From NCBI RefSeq assembly GCF_014274465.1, contig NZ_CP060394.1, positions 3,782,001 to 3,846,000 on the forward strand: a stretch of 64,000 nucleotides of DNA, read 5' to 3'. Shown one piece after another: positions 1 to 8,525 of the stretch. The notes beneath the pieces are model-generated. The model was not told the origin of the DNA. It was given only the letters and a program-made list of their open reading frames with translations, and made no database searches. A program made the position numbers and the translations under genes. The stretch comes from Alloacidobacterium dinghuense. Its GTDB lineage: Bacteria; Acidobacteriota; Terriglobia; Terriglobales; Acidobacteriaceae. Each line of letters starts with the position of its first letter. The first letter of the stretch is position 1.

Positions 1-382
1 TCGCGGGATTTCCTCCGGCGATGCCTGCGACGATCCAGTACGCGTGGGTGAGATCGAATCGCGGATCGATGCCAAGGGCCATGATGGTGGATGCGGCTTT
101 GGCTGTACCGACTCCGGTGAGCACGCCGAGAACGCCGTTGCTGTTCATGCGCAGATCGTGATTGCCAGCTGGAAATGGAATCACTTTGTCGAGGTGCTCG
201 CGCTCGACCCAGAACTGAAATTCGCCGGGAGCATCGCCGGTATCGGCTCCCTGCTCGTACATTGCGACGACCACAACCTTGACGAGGATGGGGGTTTCCG
301 CAGATGCAGTGGCGCAGAATGAAAATAGCAAACACAACAAAAGACACGACAGGGACCAGCTTCGAAAGCTGCAAAATCGCAT
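1..382 (-). CDS. purine nucleoside permease (NUP) family protein, N-terminal part
   Basis: The gene runs off the left edge, so only its first 127 codons are visible. The ATG at 382-380 follows an AGGA-like ribosome site. Codons 1-28 form a hydrophobic signal peptide ending in CATASA. The mature part reads KVVVVAMYEQGADTGD, then GEFQFWVERE, GVLGVLTGVGTAKAA and DPRFDLTHAYWIVAGIAGG. This succession is the hallmark of the purine nucleoside permease (NUP) family, exported proteins first linked to nucleoside transport in fungi and also found in bacteria. Substrate and true function in bacteria are unsettled. The catalytic or binding C-terminal half is outside the window, so integrity cannot be judged. 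The neighbour at 449-3346 is on the same strand and upstream, 66 bp away. Confidence 0.8.
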   Translation of the reverse strand, partial: MRFCSFRSWSLSCLLLCLLFSFCATASAETPILVKVVVVAMYEQGADTGDAPGEFQFWVEREHLDKVIPFPAGNHDLRMNSNGVLGVLTGVGTAKAASTIMALGIDPRFDLTHAYWIVAGIAGGNPA

Positions 383-448
383 ACGCAATCCTGAGAATGG
401 AATAGTGAGGGCGCCACGTTCAGGGTAACGCAACTTCGCTGCGGAGAT

Positions 449-3346
449 TTACGGGTGCTGTTCGATCTCGAAGTTCAGCGAGGCCACACTTCCGGTCACT
501 GCGGTGACATCGAGGCGTGTCGGGACTCCGTTGCCGGTGAGTGGTGTGAGTGTTACCGATCCATCTGCGCCGGATGTTGCCTGCACCGTCTGCATGGCGA
601 GAATGGGAGCCGATGGGCATCTTCCCTGCGTGGGGCAATCCGGCGTCCACTGCCTGAGTGTTTCGTAGAAGGTGACGACACCGCCTGCCATGGGATGGCC
701 GACGGCGTCGGTCACGCGCAATACAACCGGGTTGGGTGTTTCGCTTGCGCTGAGTGCCTGCCCGGCACCGCTCACGGCAACAAGCTGCGCTACCTGCGGG
801 TGCACGCTATAGATCTGGAATGTTGCGCAGGTCGTGTTTCCAGGCAGGCAGGCGTAGAGGGTTGCGTCTGCGCCTTCCGGGAGTGGTCCGATGTTGAGTG
901 ATGGCGATACGACTCCATTGGCGCTCGTGATTGTTGTTGCTGTGGATGGAGATGTACCTGTCGCCGCGGACCAGTTGATGCTTTGCCCGGCCACAGGAAC
1001 ACCGCCACTCAAGACTTCTGCCTGGGGCGACCATTTAGCGGTTGCGCCGATGGCGATGTAGAGGTTTGGGGTGAGGGCTGCGATTGCTGGCGGCGTGCTT
1101 CCGGTGAATTCCGTAATCACGCTGGCGCCGTCGCTCAGGGATGCAGTTACCTGCGCAAGGGTGGTGGAGCTTGCGGAGACATTCATGGTCGCGAGACCAT
1201 CGCCGCCGGAGAGAACGGAGCAGGTTGATTGACCGCAACCAAGCGCTGCGGTGCCTTCTGTCACCGTGAAAGTTACAGTAATTCCGGCGGCTGGAGTCTT
1301 GTCATCGGCAGAAAGAGCTTTGACGGTGAATGGCGTTGGAACTCCGGTAGCAACGGCTCCCAGCGGCGCGGTTACGATGCCGAGTGCATCGCCTCCCAGG
1401 GCGTCGTAGCTGAGACCATCCTGAATTGCGGTGACACCGAGTGTTGCAGGGTCGCTCACGGTCAGGAGCACGACTCCCTTAGCTCCATTCGCGGGTGGAG
1501 CGATGGCGGTGATCTCGGTGGGTGTGACGCTGGTAACGGCGGCTGAGATTCCATTCACCGTCACAACGGAATTGGGCCGGAAGCCGATGCCACGAATCGT
1601 AATCGGGCCGCCATTCAAGGAGATGCGTGTCGGCATGACGCTGTCGGCGTAGAGCAAGCGACCGTGATAGAGATAGTCGGGGCGCCCATCGCCACGGCTG
1701 TCGGCGACGCCGAGAGTGAGCGAACCTCGCGCCACGGTGGCGACAGATAGCGTTGTCAGTCCTGCCTGGTCACCGTTGAAGGGTTGCGCGGTGCTGCTGA
1801 CGGGCAGAGTGCCGTTGGCGTCAGTGCCGCTCCACGCGCCGAGCACGGGCCTGGCTTTGTTTAAGCTGGGATGGCCGCTCTCGTCGAGGGCTACGGTTTC
1901 GATGGTGAGTTCGCGATTCGGACGCACGGGCCAGGTGAACCATCCGGTGTGCCCGTAGCCGGTGATTCTTCCTGTCCACTCGCCGCTCGGCGGGGTGGGA
2001 GCAGGTTCCGATTGATTGCCGTCGTTGATACTGTAGGACTCGTCGGCGGAGTCCTGAATCACGACGTCCTGCGTGATGCTGAGGCCCGCGGTCATGCCGT
2101 TCAGAGTGATCACGGGCATGGCGCCGGACGGGCTCACCTGTCCTTGCGTATAAGGGCCGACGGAATAGCCCAGCGCATACAGCGGATTCAACGACTCAAA
2201 GGTGAGTTGGTAGTCAGCAATAGTTGTGCCGATGGGCAGTGGAACGCCACTCAGATCGAACCAACCTTCTTCGGCCTGATCGTCGCTGCCGTATTTGTTG
2301 AAGGGATTGCCCTGGTTGTCACTCGAACCGTTGACCGGATTTGGCTGCGCTCCCTGAAAGATTGAGCCACTCACGGCTGCGACGGTGTAGCGAATGTCGG
2401 GCGTGTTTGTTCCCTGTTTCAGCGGGCGCAGTACTACGTTCACACCTTGCATGCCTTGGCCGTTCCTGAAGTGAATGGTTCCCTTCACCGAGATGGTTGC
2501 TGCTGCGGTCAGCTTCTTGCCCGGGAAGCTGCTCTGGTTGGCCGTCGTGATTGGGTACATGCGATTGACGGCTGCGATGTCGTCGTAGCGCAAGGCCATG
2601 CCGTTGGGTGTGCAGGGGATGCCGTTGATGCTGCAGACGTATTCGACGGGATGCATGATGGGCCATCCGGCGAGGCCGTCGGCTGTGATCTGGTCGCCGA
2701 CGAACATCGACTCATTTGCCTGCGACCAGTCGAGGCCGAGGATGCGGCCAAACGCGCGCACCATTTGATATTGCATGACGGAGAGTTGAGCGTTGTTTCC
2801 TGCACAGAGGCCATTCAGAATCATGAGCGCATGCTGGATTGTGCCGTCGGTTGCGACGTTGTCGATGATGGTCATCACGCCATTGTCGCGGCAATCATCA
2901 GCGGCGCTGGCGCCAGCTCCGAAGAAGGCGTTGATGACCGATCCGTCGGCATCGTAGACGATTCCGAGCGGCTTGGATGTGGCGGTCGGCTGAATGTCGG
3001 CGGGCATGGTGATGCCGTTCGGTCCGGCTGATACGTTGGCGCCGCTGACGTCTTCGTTGAGACTGCCTCCATTGGTGATGCTTACCGCTGCCGTCGGCAC
3101 GTTGTTCCACACGCTGGCGGACTGGGCGACCAAGGAAGTCATCAGCGAATGGAAAGCCAGTGGTGTGAGCGCTCCCTGATCGAGATAGTAGGAGATGGCT
3201 CCGTTCTTCCAGTGGACGGGCTGGCCTTTGACCGATGCATTGAAGTAGCTGGAGCCGGCGACCCAGCGCGGGCCACCGGCGAAGGCGAGGTGCGTGAAGA
3301 TCAGCGTAGCGGCCACGACGGAGAACTTGCGGCTGGGGGAGAACAT
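449..3346 (-). CDS. secreted IPT/TIG and Ig-like domain protein with degenerate matrixin-like N-terminus
   Basis: The product is a 965-residue secreted protein with a signal peptide (1-23, ending AFA) and a GGAG ribosome site just before the ATG. Residues 45-210 look like a matrixin-type metalloprotease: YYLDQGAL, ASVWNNV, and then RAFGRILGLDWS at 197-208. The family motif there is HExxHxxGxxH followed by S. Here all three zinc histidines and the catalytic Glu are replaced (R197, A198, R201, W207), while the structural glycines and the GL-D-S frame remain. Residues about 572-640 form an IPT/TIG domain (ITIRGIGFRPNSVVTVNG), followed by bacterial Ig-like repeats up to the C-terminus. I infer a non-catalytic surface or extracellular binding protein rather than a protease. 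No transport or operon partner is evident. Confidence 0.8.
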   Translation of the reverse strand: MFSPSRKFSVVAATLIFTHLAFAGGPRWVAGSSYFNASVKGQPVHWKNGAISYYLDQGALTPLAFHSLMTSLVAQSASVWNNVPTAAVSITNGGSLNEDVSGANVSAGPNGITMPADIQPTATSKPLGIVYDADGSVINAFFGAGASAADDCRDNGVMTIIDNVATDGTIQHALMILNGLCAGNNAQLSVMQYQMVRAFGRILGLDWSQANESMFVGDQITADGLAGWPIMHPVEYVCSINGIPCTPNGMALRYDDIAAVNRMYPITTANQSSFPGKKLTAAATISVKGTIHFRNGQGMQGVNVVLRPLKQGTNTPDIRYTVAAVSGSIFQGAQPNPVNGSSDNQGNPFNKYGSDDQAEEGWFDLSGVPLPIGTTIADYQLTFESLNPLYALGYSVGPYTQGQVSPSGAMPVITLNGMTAGLSITQDVVIQDSADESYSINDGNQSEPAPTPPSGEWTGRITGYGHTGWFTWPVRPNRELTIETVALDESGHPSLNKARPVLGAWSGTDANGTLPVSSTAQPFNGDQAGLTTLSVATVARGSLTLGVADSRGDGRPDYLYHGRLLYADSVMPTRISLNGGPITIRGIGFRPNSVVTVNGISAAVTSVTPTEITAIAPPANGAKGVVLLTVSDPATLGVTAIQDGLSYDALGGDALGIVTAPLGAVATGVPTPFTVKALSADDKTPAAGITVTFTVTEGTAALGCGQSTCSVLSGGDGLATMNVSASSTTLAQVTASLSDGASVITEFTGSTPPAIAALTPNLYIAIGATAKWSPQAEVLSGGVPVAGQSINWSAATGTSPSTATTITSANGVVSPSLNIGPLPEGADATLYACLPGNTTCATFQIYSVHPQVAQLVAVSGAGQALSASETPNPVVLRVTDAVGHPMAGGVVTFYETLRQWTPDCPTQGRCPSAPILAMQTVQATSGADGSVTLTPLTGNGVPTRLDVTAVTGSVASLNFEIEQHP

Positions 3347-3493
3347 GTCTCCATTCGGCCACGGAACCCGCAGACTTTAGGGTCAAAGCGCTGCTCTGTG
3401 TTGCTGCCGGTTTTACTTCGGAACGGACGCAATCACAGCGTTCGGAAATGGGAATCGCTCGGTGATTGCCTCTTGACAAAGCTGGATGCTGCG

Positions 3494-3694
3494 TCAGATC
3501 TCGGGAAAGAAATCGAAGAAGGCGTCGATGCTTTGCCGAAGCTGCGCCTCGATCTGCTCCCGCGAACCTTCGAGGATGTGCATGGTGACGCGCGCTGCAT
3601 TTCCATTCTTGAGTTGAATGGGCGCCTCGCCAACTTCCGCGATTTCATCGGCGGGCAGGAGCCGTAAGCCATAAACCAAAGTCAGATTTGCCAT
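3494..3694 (-). CDS. small conserved-looking hypothetical protein (66 aa)
   Basis: The ORF encodes 66 residues, acidic, with no signal peptide or membrane segment. It begins MANLTLVYGLRLLPADEIAE, has a central beta-like stretch (AARVTMHIL) and ends in a helix with SREQIEAQLRQSIDAFFDFF. I do not recognise the family. It sits alone, divergent from thioredoxin reductase (114 bp away) and in the same direction as the large secreted protein. Codon use is like the neighbours and no overlapping frame gives a better protein, so I consider it real, but no function can be offered. Confidence 0.55.
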   Translation of the reverse strand: MANLTLVYGLRLLPADEIAEVGEAPIQLKNGNAARVTMHILEGSREQIEAQLRQSIDAFFDFFPEI

Positions 3695-3808
3695 GACGCT
3701 ATCTTAGAGCCTGCCCGCATGCGTGTCCTGGGTGGTCCGCATCTTTTCGCGGGGTGAAACATCTACCAATTCAGCCTCAAAAGGTACAATCAAGGTTTCA
3801 CTGTAATT

Positions 3809-4744
3809 ATGTCCGATTCGATACGCGATACCGTTATTCTTGGCTCCGGCTGCGCCGGGCTTACCGCCGCCATTTACACCGCACGCGCCAACCTGAAGCC
3901 TCTACTGCTGGAAGGCCATGAACCGGGCGGCCAGCTTTCGATTACGACTCTTGTCGAAAACTTTCCCGGCTGGCCGGAGGGCATTCAGGGACCGCAGTTG
4001 ATCGAGAATATGAAGCTGCAGGCGGCGCGCTTTGGCGCGGAGTTCCGCATGGGCCATCTGGCGTCCGCCGATCTGTTGAAGCGGCCGTTTACGCTGAAGG
4101 TTGGCAACGAGACGATTCATACGCGCACGCTGATTATTGCCAGCGGCGCTTCGGCGCGGTGGCTTGGGCTTCCTTCAGAGCAGGCTCTGATCGGGCACGG
4201 CGTCAGCTCCTGCGCGACCTGTGACGGCTTCTTCTTTAGCGGCAAGGAAATTGCGGTGGTCGGCGGCGGCGATTCGGCGATGGAAGAGGCTCTCTTTCTC
4301 ACTCGGTTTGCGACCAAGGTCAGCCTGCTGCACCGGCGCAATCAGTTCCGCGCTTCGAAAATTATGCTGGATCGCGCGATTGCTCACCCGAAGATTGAGT
4401 TCCGCGCGAACACGGTGATCGAGGAAGTTCTCGGCGTCGAACAGAAGGAAGTGAGCGGGGTGCGCACTCGCGACACGGTTACCGGCGCAGAGTCGGTTCT
4501 GAATATCAGCGGGCTCTTTCTCGGCATCGGGCACATTCCGAATGCGAAGATGTTCGACGGGCAGATCGACCTCGACGAGGATGGGTATGTTAAGACGCAT
4601 GACAACGTCTTGACCCGTGTTCCCGGTGTGTATGCCTGCGGCGATGTACAGGACCGGCGCTATCGCCAGGCGATTACTGCTGCAGGAACCGGCTGCATGG
4701 CGGCGCTTGAGGTGGAGAAATATCTGGAAGAGCACGGGCACTGA
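3809..4744 (+). CDS. trxB: thioredoxin reductase (NADPH), FAD-dependent
   Basis: The enzyme passes electrons from NADPH through FAD to thioredoxin in the cytoplasm. Its 311 residues match the normal bacterial length. The FAD dinucleotide motif GSGCAG is at 12-17. The redox-active pair lies in CATC (Cys135/Cys138). The NADPH motif GGGDSA is at 152-157, with the HRR phosphate-binding motif at 175-177. The C-terminal FAD-binding segment GVYACGDVQDRRYRQ is intact. The start at ATG 3809 places the FAD motif at the usual distance. The gene is monocistronic and ends just before a strong bidirectional terminator (4804-4832). A thioredoxin-like fusion occurs at 22.2 kb, but no trxA lies next to this gene. 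Confidence 0.95.
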   Translation: MSDSIRDTVILGSGCAGLTAAIYTARANLKPLLLEGHEPGGQLSITTLVENFPGWPEGIQGPQLIENMKLQAARFGAEFRMGHLASADLLKRPFTLKVGNETIHTRTLIIASGASARWLGLPSEQALIGHGVSSCATCDGFFFSGKEIAVVGGGDSAMEEALFLTRFATKVSLLHRRNQFRASKIMLDRAIAHPKIEFRANTVIEEVLGVEQKEVSGVRTRDTVTGAESVLNISGLFLGIGHIPNAKMFDGQIDLDEDGYVKTHDNVLTRVPGVYACGDVQDRRYRQAITAAGTGCMAALEVEKYLEEHGH

Positions 4745-4803
4745 GGCTGTACTTCTTCTAGCCTTGGCGCAGTCGTGCCGGTGCAAAGTGAATATCAAAA
4801 AAG

Positions 4804-4832
4804 AAAGGGCGCTCTCACTGAGCGCCCTTTTT
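4804..4832. terminator. bidirectional intrinsic terminator
   Basis: A perfect 11-bp stem (AAAGGGCGCTC / GAGCGCCCTTT) with a 5-nt loop is followed by T on the plus strand and, because of the A-run before it, by a T-rich tract on the minus strand as well. It lies between the convergent ends of trxB (4744) and the TonB receptor gene (4865), so it can stop transcription from both sides. Confidence 0.85.
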
Positions 4833-4864
4833 AAATCCACTGAACTATTAAGCTGAACTGGGAA

Positions 4865-7800
4865 TCAGAAGCTGAACTTCAGCCAGAAGCGCAAGTTCCG
4901 GTTGGTGGTGGCGCGAGCATTCGTAGTATTCATGAAGCTCGTGGTTCCGATGTCCAGCAGGCTGGTGTCAAGAACTCCAACATCGTTGTGATTGCCGATG
5001 TTCTGCACTTCTGCCCGAAGCTGGAATGTTGCGCTCTCAAGGTGGGTCCATGGAGCCGGAATGTCCTTCTCGGCAGCCACGTTCCAGATGGTTGTTCCGG
5101 GGTTGCGGAAGCTGTTGCGACCGACCTCAAGGGGCATGAATTGCGGCCCGTATGGAATCAGCCAATGGACCTGGCTTGGGCTTACGACAACCACATTGCC
5201 GGTTGAATTGAATTGTCCATAGTCGTAATAGACACCCGGAGTTCCTCCAATGTAGAAACCGTCAATCCCTGCGGTGTTGATGGGAGCATGAACGCTTCCA
5301 ATGATAGGCCGATCGTTGGTAGCACTGCCATCGCCGTTCGTGTCGACGCCGGGAAGAGTGAAGGTGCTGGGCGGCCCGGCCTGCAGTTGCGTGACTCCAG
5401 AGAATGACCAATGCCGGGTAAGGCCGCTTAACAGCATGTCTGTTGTATGGTTGTCAGACCGGATGCCGAGCGGCGCCCAAGTGTAGGCGACGGAAAAGAA
5501 CTGCGGAAAATCAAAGGCGGAAGCGCCCCAGTCCTGACGGCGACCACCTGGAGCGAGGTTCGCGCTGTACGAAGTGCTGCTGTTGAAGAGGGTGAAGACT
5601 TCGGAACCGTTGTCCAGGTTCTTACCGTAGGTATATGCGGCGCGGAAAGTGAGGCCGTGCGAGAACCTCCGCGACAACTCTGCCTGGAGGCTGTCGTATT
5701 CCGAAGCGGCGGTGTTTCCGCGTGCATTCACGGCGCCACGATCGGGGTTCAGCCGTTCGCCGGTGTTGAAGTCGAAGTAGTTGTATTGCTGATTGGCATA
5801 CAGCTTACGTCCGCGGGTGCCGACGTAGTTGAAGGTAAACTTCAGGTCCGCCGGCAGGGCACGTTCAATTCCCAGGTTCCACTGGTATACGCGCGGATTG
5901 ACCAGGTTCTTATCGACGCTCAACACACTTGAGAACGGGCTGATCGGAGCGGGCGTAATGGATGGAACCAAGCTGAGAGCGTTGCCCAAGCCAGTCGGAT
6001 CTTGCGAAATCAAGGTTGTCGATACGGCGTTGGGCGAAGACTGAGCGGAATTGACCGGAATGTTGCTGAAGTCCGTATCGTAGAAGATACCGGCGCCGCC
6101 GTGCACGACAGTCTTGCCGCTGCCCAGCCAGCCACCTCCGCTGGGAGCATAAGCAAAGCCGAAACGCGGCCCAAAGTTCAAGTTGCCGGTATTGACCTTG
6201 TAAACGTTCGTAATTGGCGCGAAGGGATCCTCTACATCAATTCCCGGATATGGCAAGGAGTTGCTTGGATCTGTGATGTAGTCATAGCGAAGGCCGAGAT
6301 TCAGGGTGAGATCGGGCATCACTTTGACGTCATCCTGAACAAAGCCGGCTGAACGCCAGATATGTGGATCGAAGCGTGTGGGGCCAAACGTCCGCGTGGC
6401 TGTGCCGCCCTTGCCCAGATTGTCATTCAGGTAATTGCCCATGCCCGTGAAGCCCGCGCTGCTCGTGACTGTCAACTGCCCCAGCGCTTCCTGAGCCACC
6501 AGATCGGTTTCCAGGATGCGGCCGATGTCGGCTCCCATGCGAATGGACTGTCTGCCGATGTTCCAGCTTACTGTGTCCTGAAACTGATAGAAGTTTTCCA
6601 GACGACCCTGAGGAATGTTCTGGGAGATGCCTAGAACTGGAAAGGACGGAGTGCTTCCACCGTTGTACGCGTCCTGGAACTCAAGAGAATAGTTCTTTGC
6701 CAGCGGATTCGCGTTCGTCTCGGGCGTGGCCTGGAAGAGAAAATCGATGCGCGTCATAGAGGCGCGGAATTCGTTGAGAAGACGCGGGCTGAAAACATGC
6801 GTCCAGTTCACATAGCTGAGATATGACGGCCCTCCGACCTCTCCATCGAAGCCGGGCAAGCCGGAAGTGTTCAGACCAAGATCCGGAGTAAAGGTTGCAT
6901 TGTCGCGCAGGAAGCGGACGGCAAATGAATCCTTCTGATTCGGAGTGTAGTCGCCGCGAATGATGTATTGCAGATCAGGCTCCTGCTGAGGAACGGGGGG
7001 ACGCTCGAACAGGCCGGTGGTAACGACGCAGCCGCTTGCAGGGCAGGCGCCAGAAGCGCCGGTGGTGGGCTGGCCGACATTGATTGGCGCTGTCGCGCCG
7101 ACGAAGTTGTACTGATTCAGGTATGTGCCGCTGTTGAGCAGACCCTGCAGAAGCGCTACATTGGGTCCGCCAATGGAAGTCAGCACGTTGTAGCCGTTCT
7201 GGTCGGGCAGTTCAATCGGGGATGAGTTTGAATTGCCATAGAAGCGGGTCCACTGCGAAGCTCCGAAGAGAAACAGCTTGTTTCTCCATACGGGGCCACC
7301 TCCGGTGAATCCAAACTGGTGCTCGTCATACCGCGCCTTGTTGGCAGAACTCTTGGGCGTGATCAGGCGGGTCTGGCCATCGACTGAATTGAGCCCCGAT
7401 CCGGAATACAGCTCAAACGCTGAGCCATGGAACTGATTGGTGCCGGATTTCGTCACCAGGTTGACAACGGCGCCACCTGCGCGTCCATACTCAGCCGCCG
7501 GAGAATTCGTCAGCACCGTGACGGATTGAAAGATGTCGGGAATCTGCGGCTGAAATGCCTGGCCGCCAAGACTCACGTCATTGATGTCCTGGCTGTCCAT
7601 CATGAAGTTGTTGGCGCGCGGACGCGAACCGTTCACTTCAATCTGCTCGTAATTGCCGCCAGCGCCTTGGAGGTTCAGCATGGGGTTGACATATTGAACG
7701 CCGGGGATGGTTGTGGCGAGCTCAATTGGATTCAGGGAGAAGATCGGCAGCGTTTTCAGATCGCTGGTGTCAATCGTGCCTGAAAGCTGTCCGTTTTCAA

Positions 7801-8188
7801 GGTTGATGCCGTTCGTCGTGCCCTGAACGGTGACAGTCCCGGTGACCGTGCCAACACTCAACATGATGTCGCGCGAGGTTACCACTGAGGGGGTCACTTC
7901 TACGTCTTTAATTTGATTCGCGGCAAATCCCTGAGCAGAGGTGTTGATGGTGTACAAGCTGGGATTGATTGCATCGAGCCGGTATTCTCCGCCCCCATTT
8001 GTTTGGGCGGTGCGAACTTCACCCGTCAACTGGCTCTCGATGGTAACTGTTGCGTTCGCCACGACGGCGCCGCTTGCATCGCGGACAACGCCAGCAAGTG
8101 TTCCCTTGCTCGTTTGCGCGATCAAGGAAGTACCCGCCATTAACAGCAGAAGAAATAACAAAGGCAAAGATTTGGTCGCTCTTGGCAT
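4865..8188 (-). CDS. TonB-dependent receptor-like outer-membrane protein with N-terminal carboxypeptidase-regulatory domain
   Basis: The start is placed at ATG 8188 because it has a GGGGAGG ribosome site and opens directly into a signal peptide (MPRATKSLPLLFLLLLMAG, cleavage near LIAQ). An in-frame ATG 66 bp upstream would add a non-signal leader. The product has 1107 residues. A carboxypeptidase-regulatory (transthyretin-like) domain (GTLAGVVRDASGAVVANATV) comes first, then a plug (QIEVNGSRPRANNFMMDSQD; GRAGGAVVNLVTKSGTNQFH), then a long barrel ending in aromatic RFWLKFSF. This Oar-like architecture is expanded in Acidobacteriota and probably imports or binds large polymers. No dedicated TonB or SusD partner is adjacent. 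It shares a 20-bp upstream motif with the next receptor gene. Confidence 0.9.
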   Translation of the reverse strand: MPRATKSLPLLFLLLLMAGTSLIAQTSKGTLAGVVRDASGAVVANATVTIESQLTGEVRTAQTNGGGEYRLDAINPSLYTINTSAQGFAANQIKDVEVTPSVVTSRDIMLSVGTVTGTVTVQGTTNGINLENGQLSGTIDTSDLKTLPIFSLNPIELATTIPGVQYVNPMLNLQGAGGNYEQIEVNGSRPRANNFMMDSQDINDVSLGGQAFQPQIPDIFQSVTVLTNSPAAEYGRAGGAVVNLVTKSGTNQFHGSAFELYSGSGLNSVDGQTRLITPKSSANKARYDEHQFGFTGGGPVWRNKLFLFGASQWTRFYGNSNSSPIELPDQNGYNVLTSIGGPNVALLQGLLNSGTYLNQYNFVGATAPINVGQPTTGASGACPASGCVVTTGLFERPPVPQQEPDLQYIIRGDYTPNQKDSFAVRFLRDNATFTPDLGLNTSGLPGFDGEVGGPSYLSYVNWTHVFSPRLLNEFRASMTRIDFLFQATPETNANPLAKNYSLEFQDAYNGGSTPSFPVLGISQNIPQGRLENFYQFQDTVSWNIGRQSIRMGADIGRILETDLVAQEALGQLTVTSSAGFTGMGNYLNDNLGKGGTATRTFGPTRFDPHIWRSAGFVQDDVKVMPDLTLNLGLRYDYITDPSNSLPYPGIDVEDPFAPITNVYKVNTGNLNFGPRFGFAYAPSGGGWLGSGKTVVHGGAGIFYDTDFSNIPVNSAQSSPNAVSTTLISQDPTGLGNALSLVPSITPAPISPFSSVLSVDKNLVNPRVYQWNLGIERALPADLKFTFNYVGTRGRKLYANQQYNYFDFNTGERLNPDRGAVNARGNTAASEYDSLQAELSRRFSHGLTFRAAYTYGKNLDNGSEVFTLFNSSTSYSANLAPGGRRQDWGASAFDFPQFFSVAYTWAPLGIRSDNHTTDMLLSGLTRHWSFSGVTQLQAGPPSTFTLPGVDTNGDGSATNDRPIIGSVHAPINTAGIDGFYIGGTPGVYYDYGQFNSTGNVVVVSPSQVHWLIPYGPQFMPLEVGRNSFRNPGTTIWNVAAEKDIPAPWTHLESATFQLRAEVQNIGNHNDVGVLDTSLLDIGTTSFMNTTNARATTNRNLRFWLKFSF

Positions 8189-8480
8189 ATTCAGCCTCCC
8201 CGATAAAACCGATCCAGCAGAATTGAAGTGTGAAACCAGACCCATCACAGGCAATTTGAGTGCCGAACGGACGGCTTTTGATAGTCAAGTGGTAAATACA
8301 TAGAATTCATACATTTATCGAAAGACTACATATTCATCCAGTCAATGATTTGAGGTCGGATATTTAACAATCAGCAAATATCCCTATGGAATTCGGTAGA
8401 CGGCAGAAGCGCGCGGCCGTATCGGGCGGAGATGCGGCTGGCTGTGCAGGATTCGTCATTGAAGGCTGCACCAAAAAGAT
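8189..8480 (-). other. upstream region of the 4865-8188 receptor gene
   Basis: This AT-rich stretch has no credible gene. It holds the GGGGAGG ribosome site next to ATG 8188, the motif at 8361-8380 that recurs upstream of the next receptor gene, and several short AT palindromic tracts (for example ATACATAGAATTCATAC around 8295). Confidence 0.5.
8361..8380. promoter_or_regulatory. 20-bp element shared by two TonB-receptor upstream regions
   Basis: TATTTAACAATCAGCAAATA lies about 173 bp upstream of the receptor start at 8188. The same element with three changes (17 of 20 identical) occurs at 12213-12232, about 154 bp upstream of the second receptor gene. The similar placement before two paralogous genes suggests a regulator site or an upstream promoter element; the binder is unknown. 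Confidence 0.4.
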
Positions 8481-8502
8481 GGGCACCCGTGAAAGGGTGC
8501 CC
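8481..8502 (-). terminator. intrinsic terminator after the second receptor gene
   Basis: An 8-bp GC stem (GGGCACCC / GGGTGCCC) with a 6-nt loop is followed, reading on the minus strand, by ATCTTTTTGG. It begins 24 bp after the stop codon of the gene at 8526-12059. Confidence 0.75.
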
Positions 8503-8525
8503 GATACCAGAAATTTCTGATTGGA

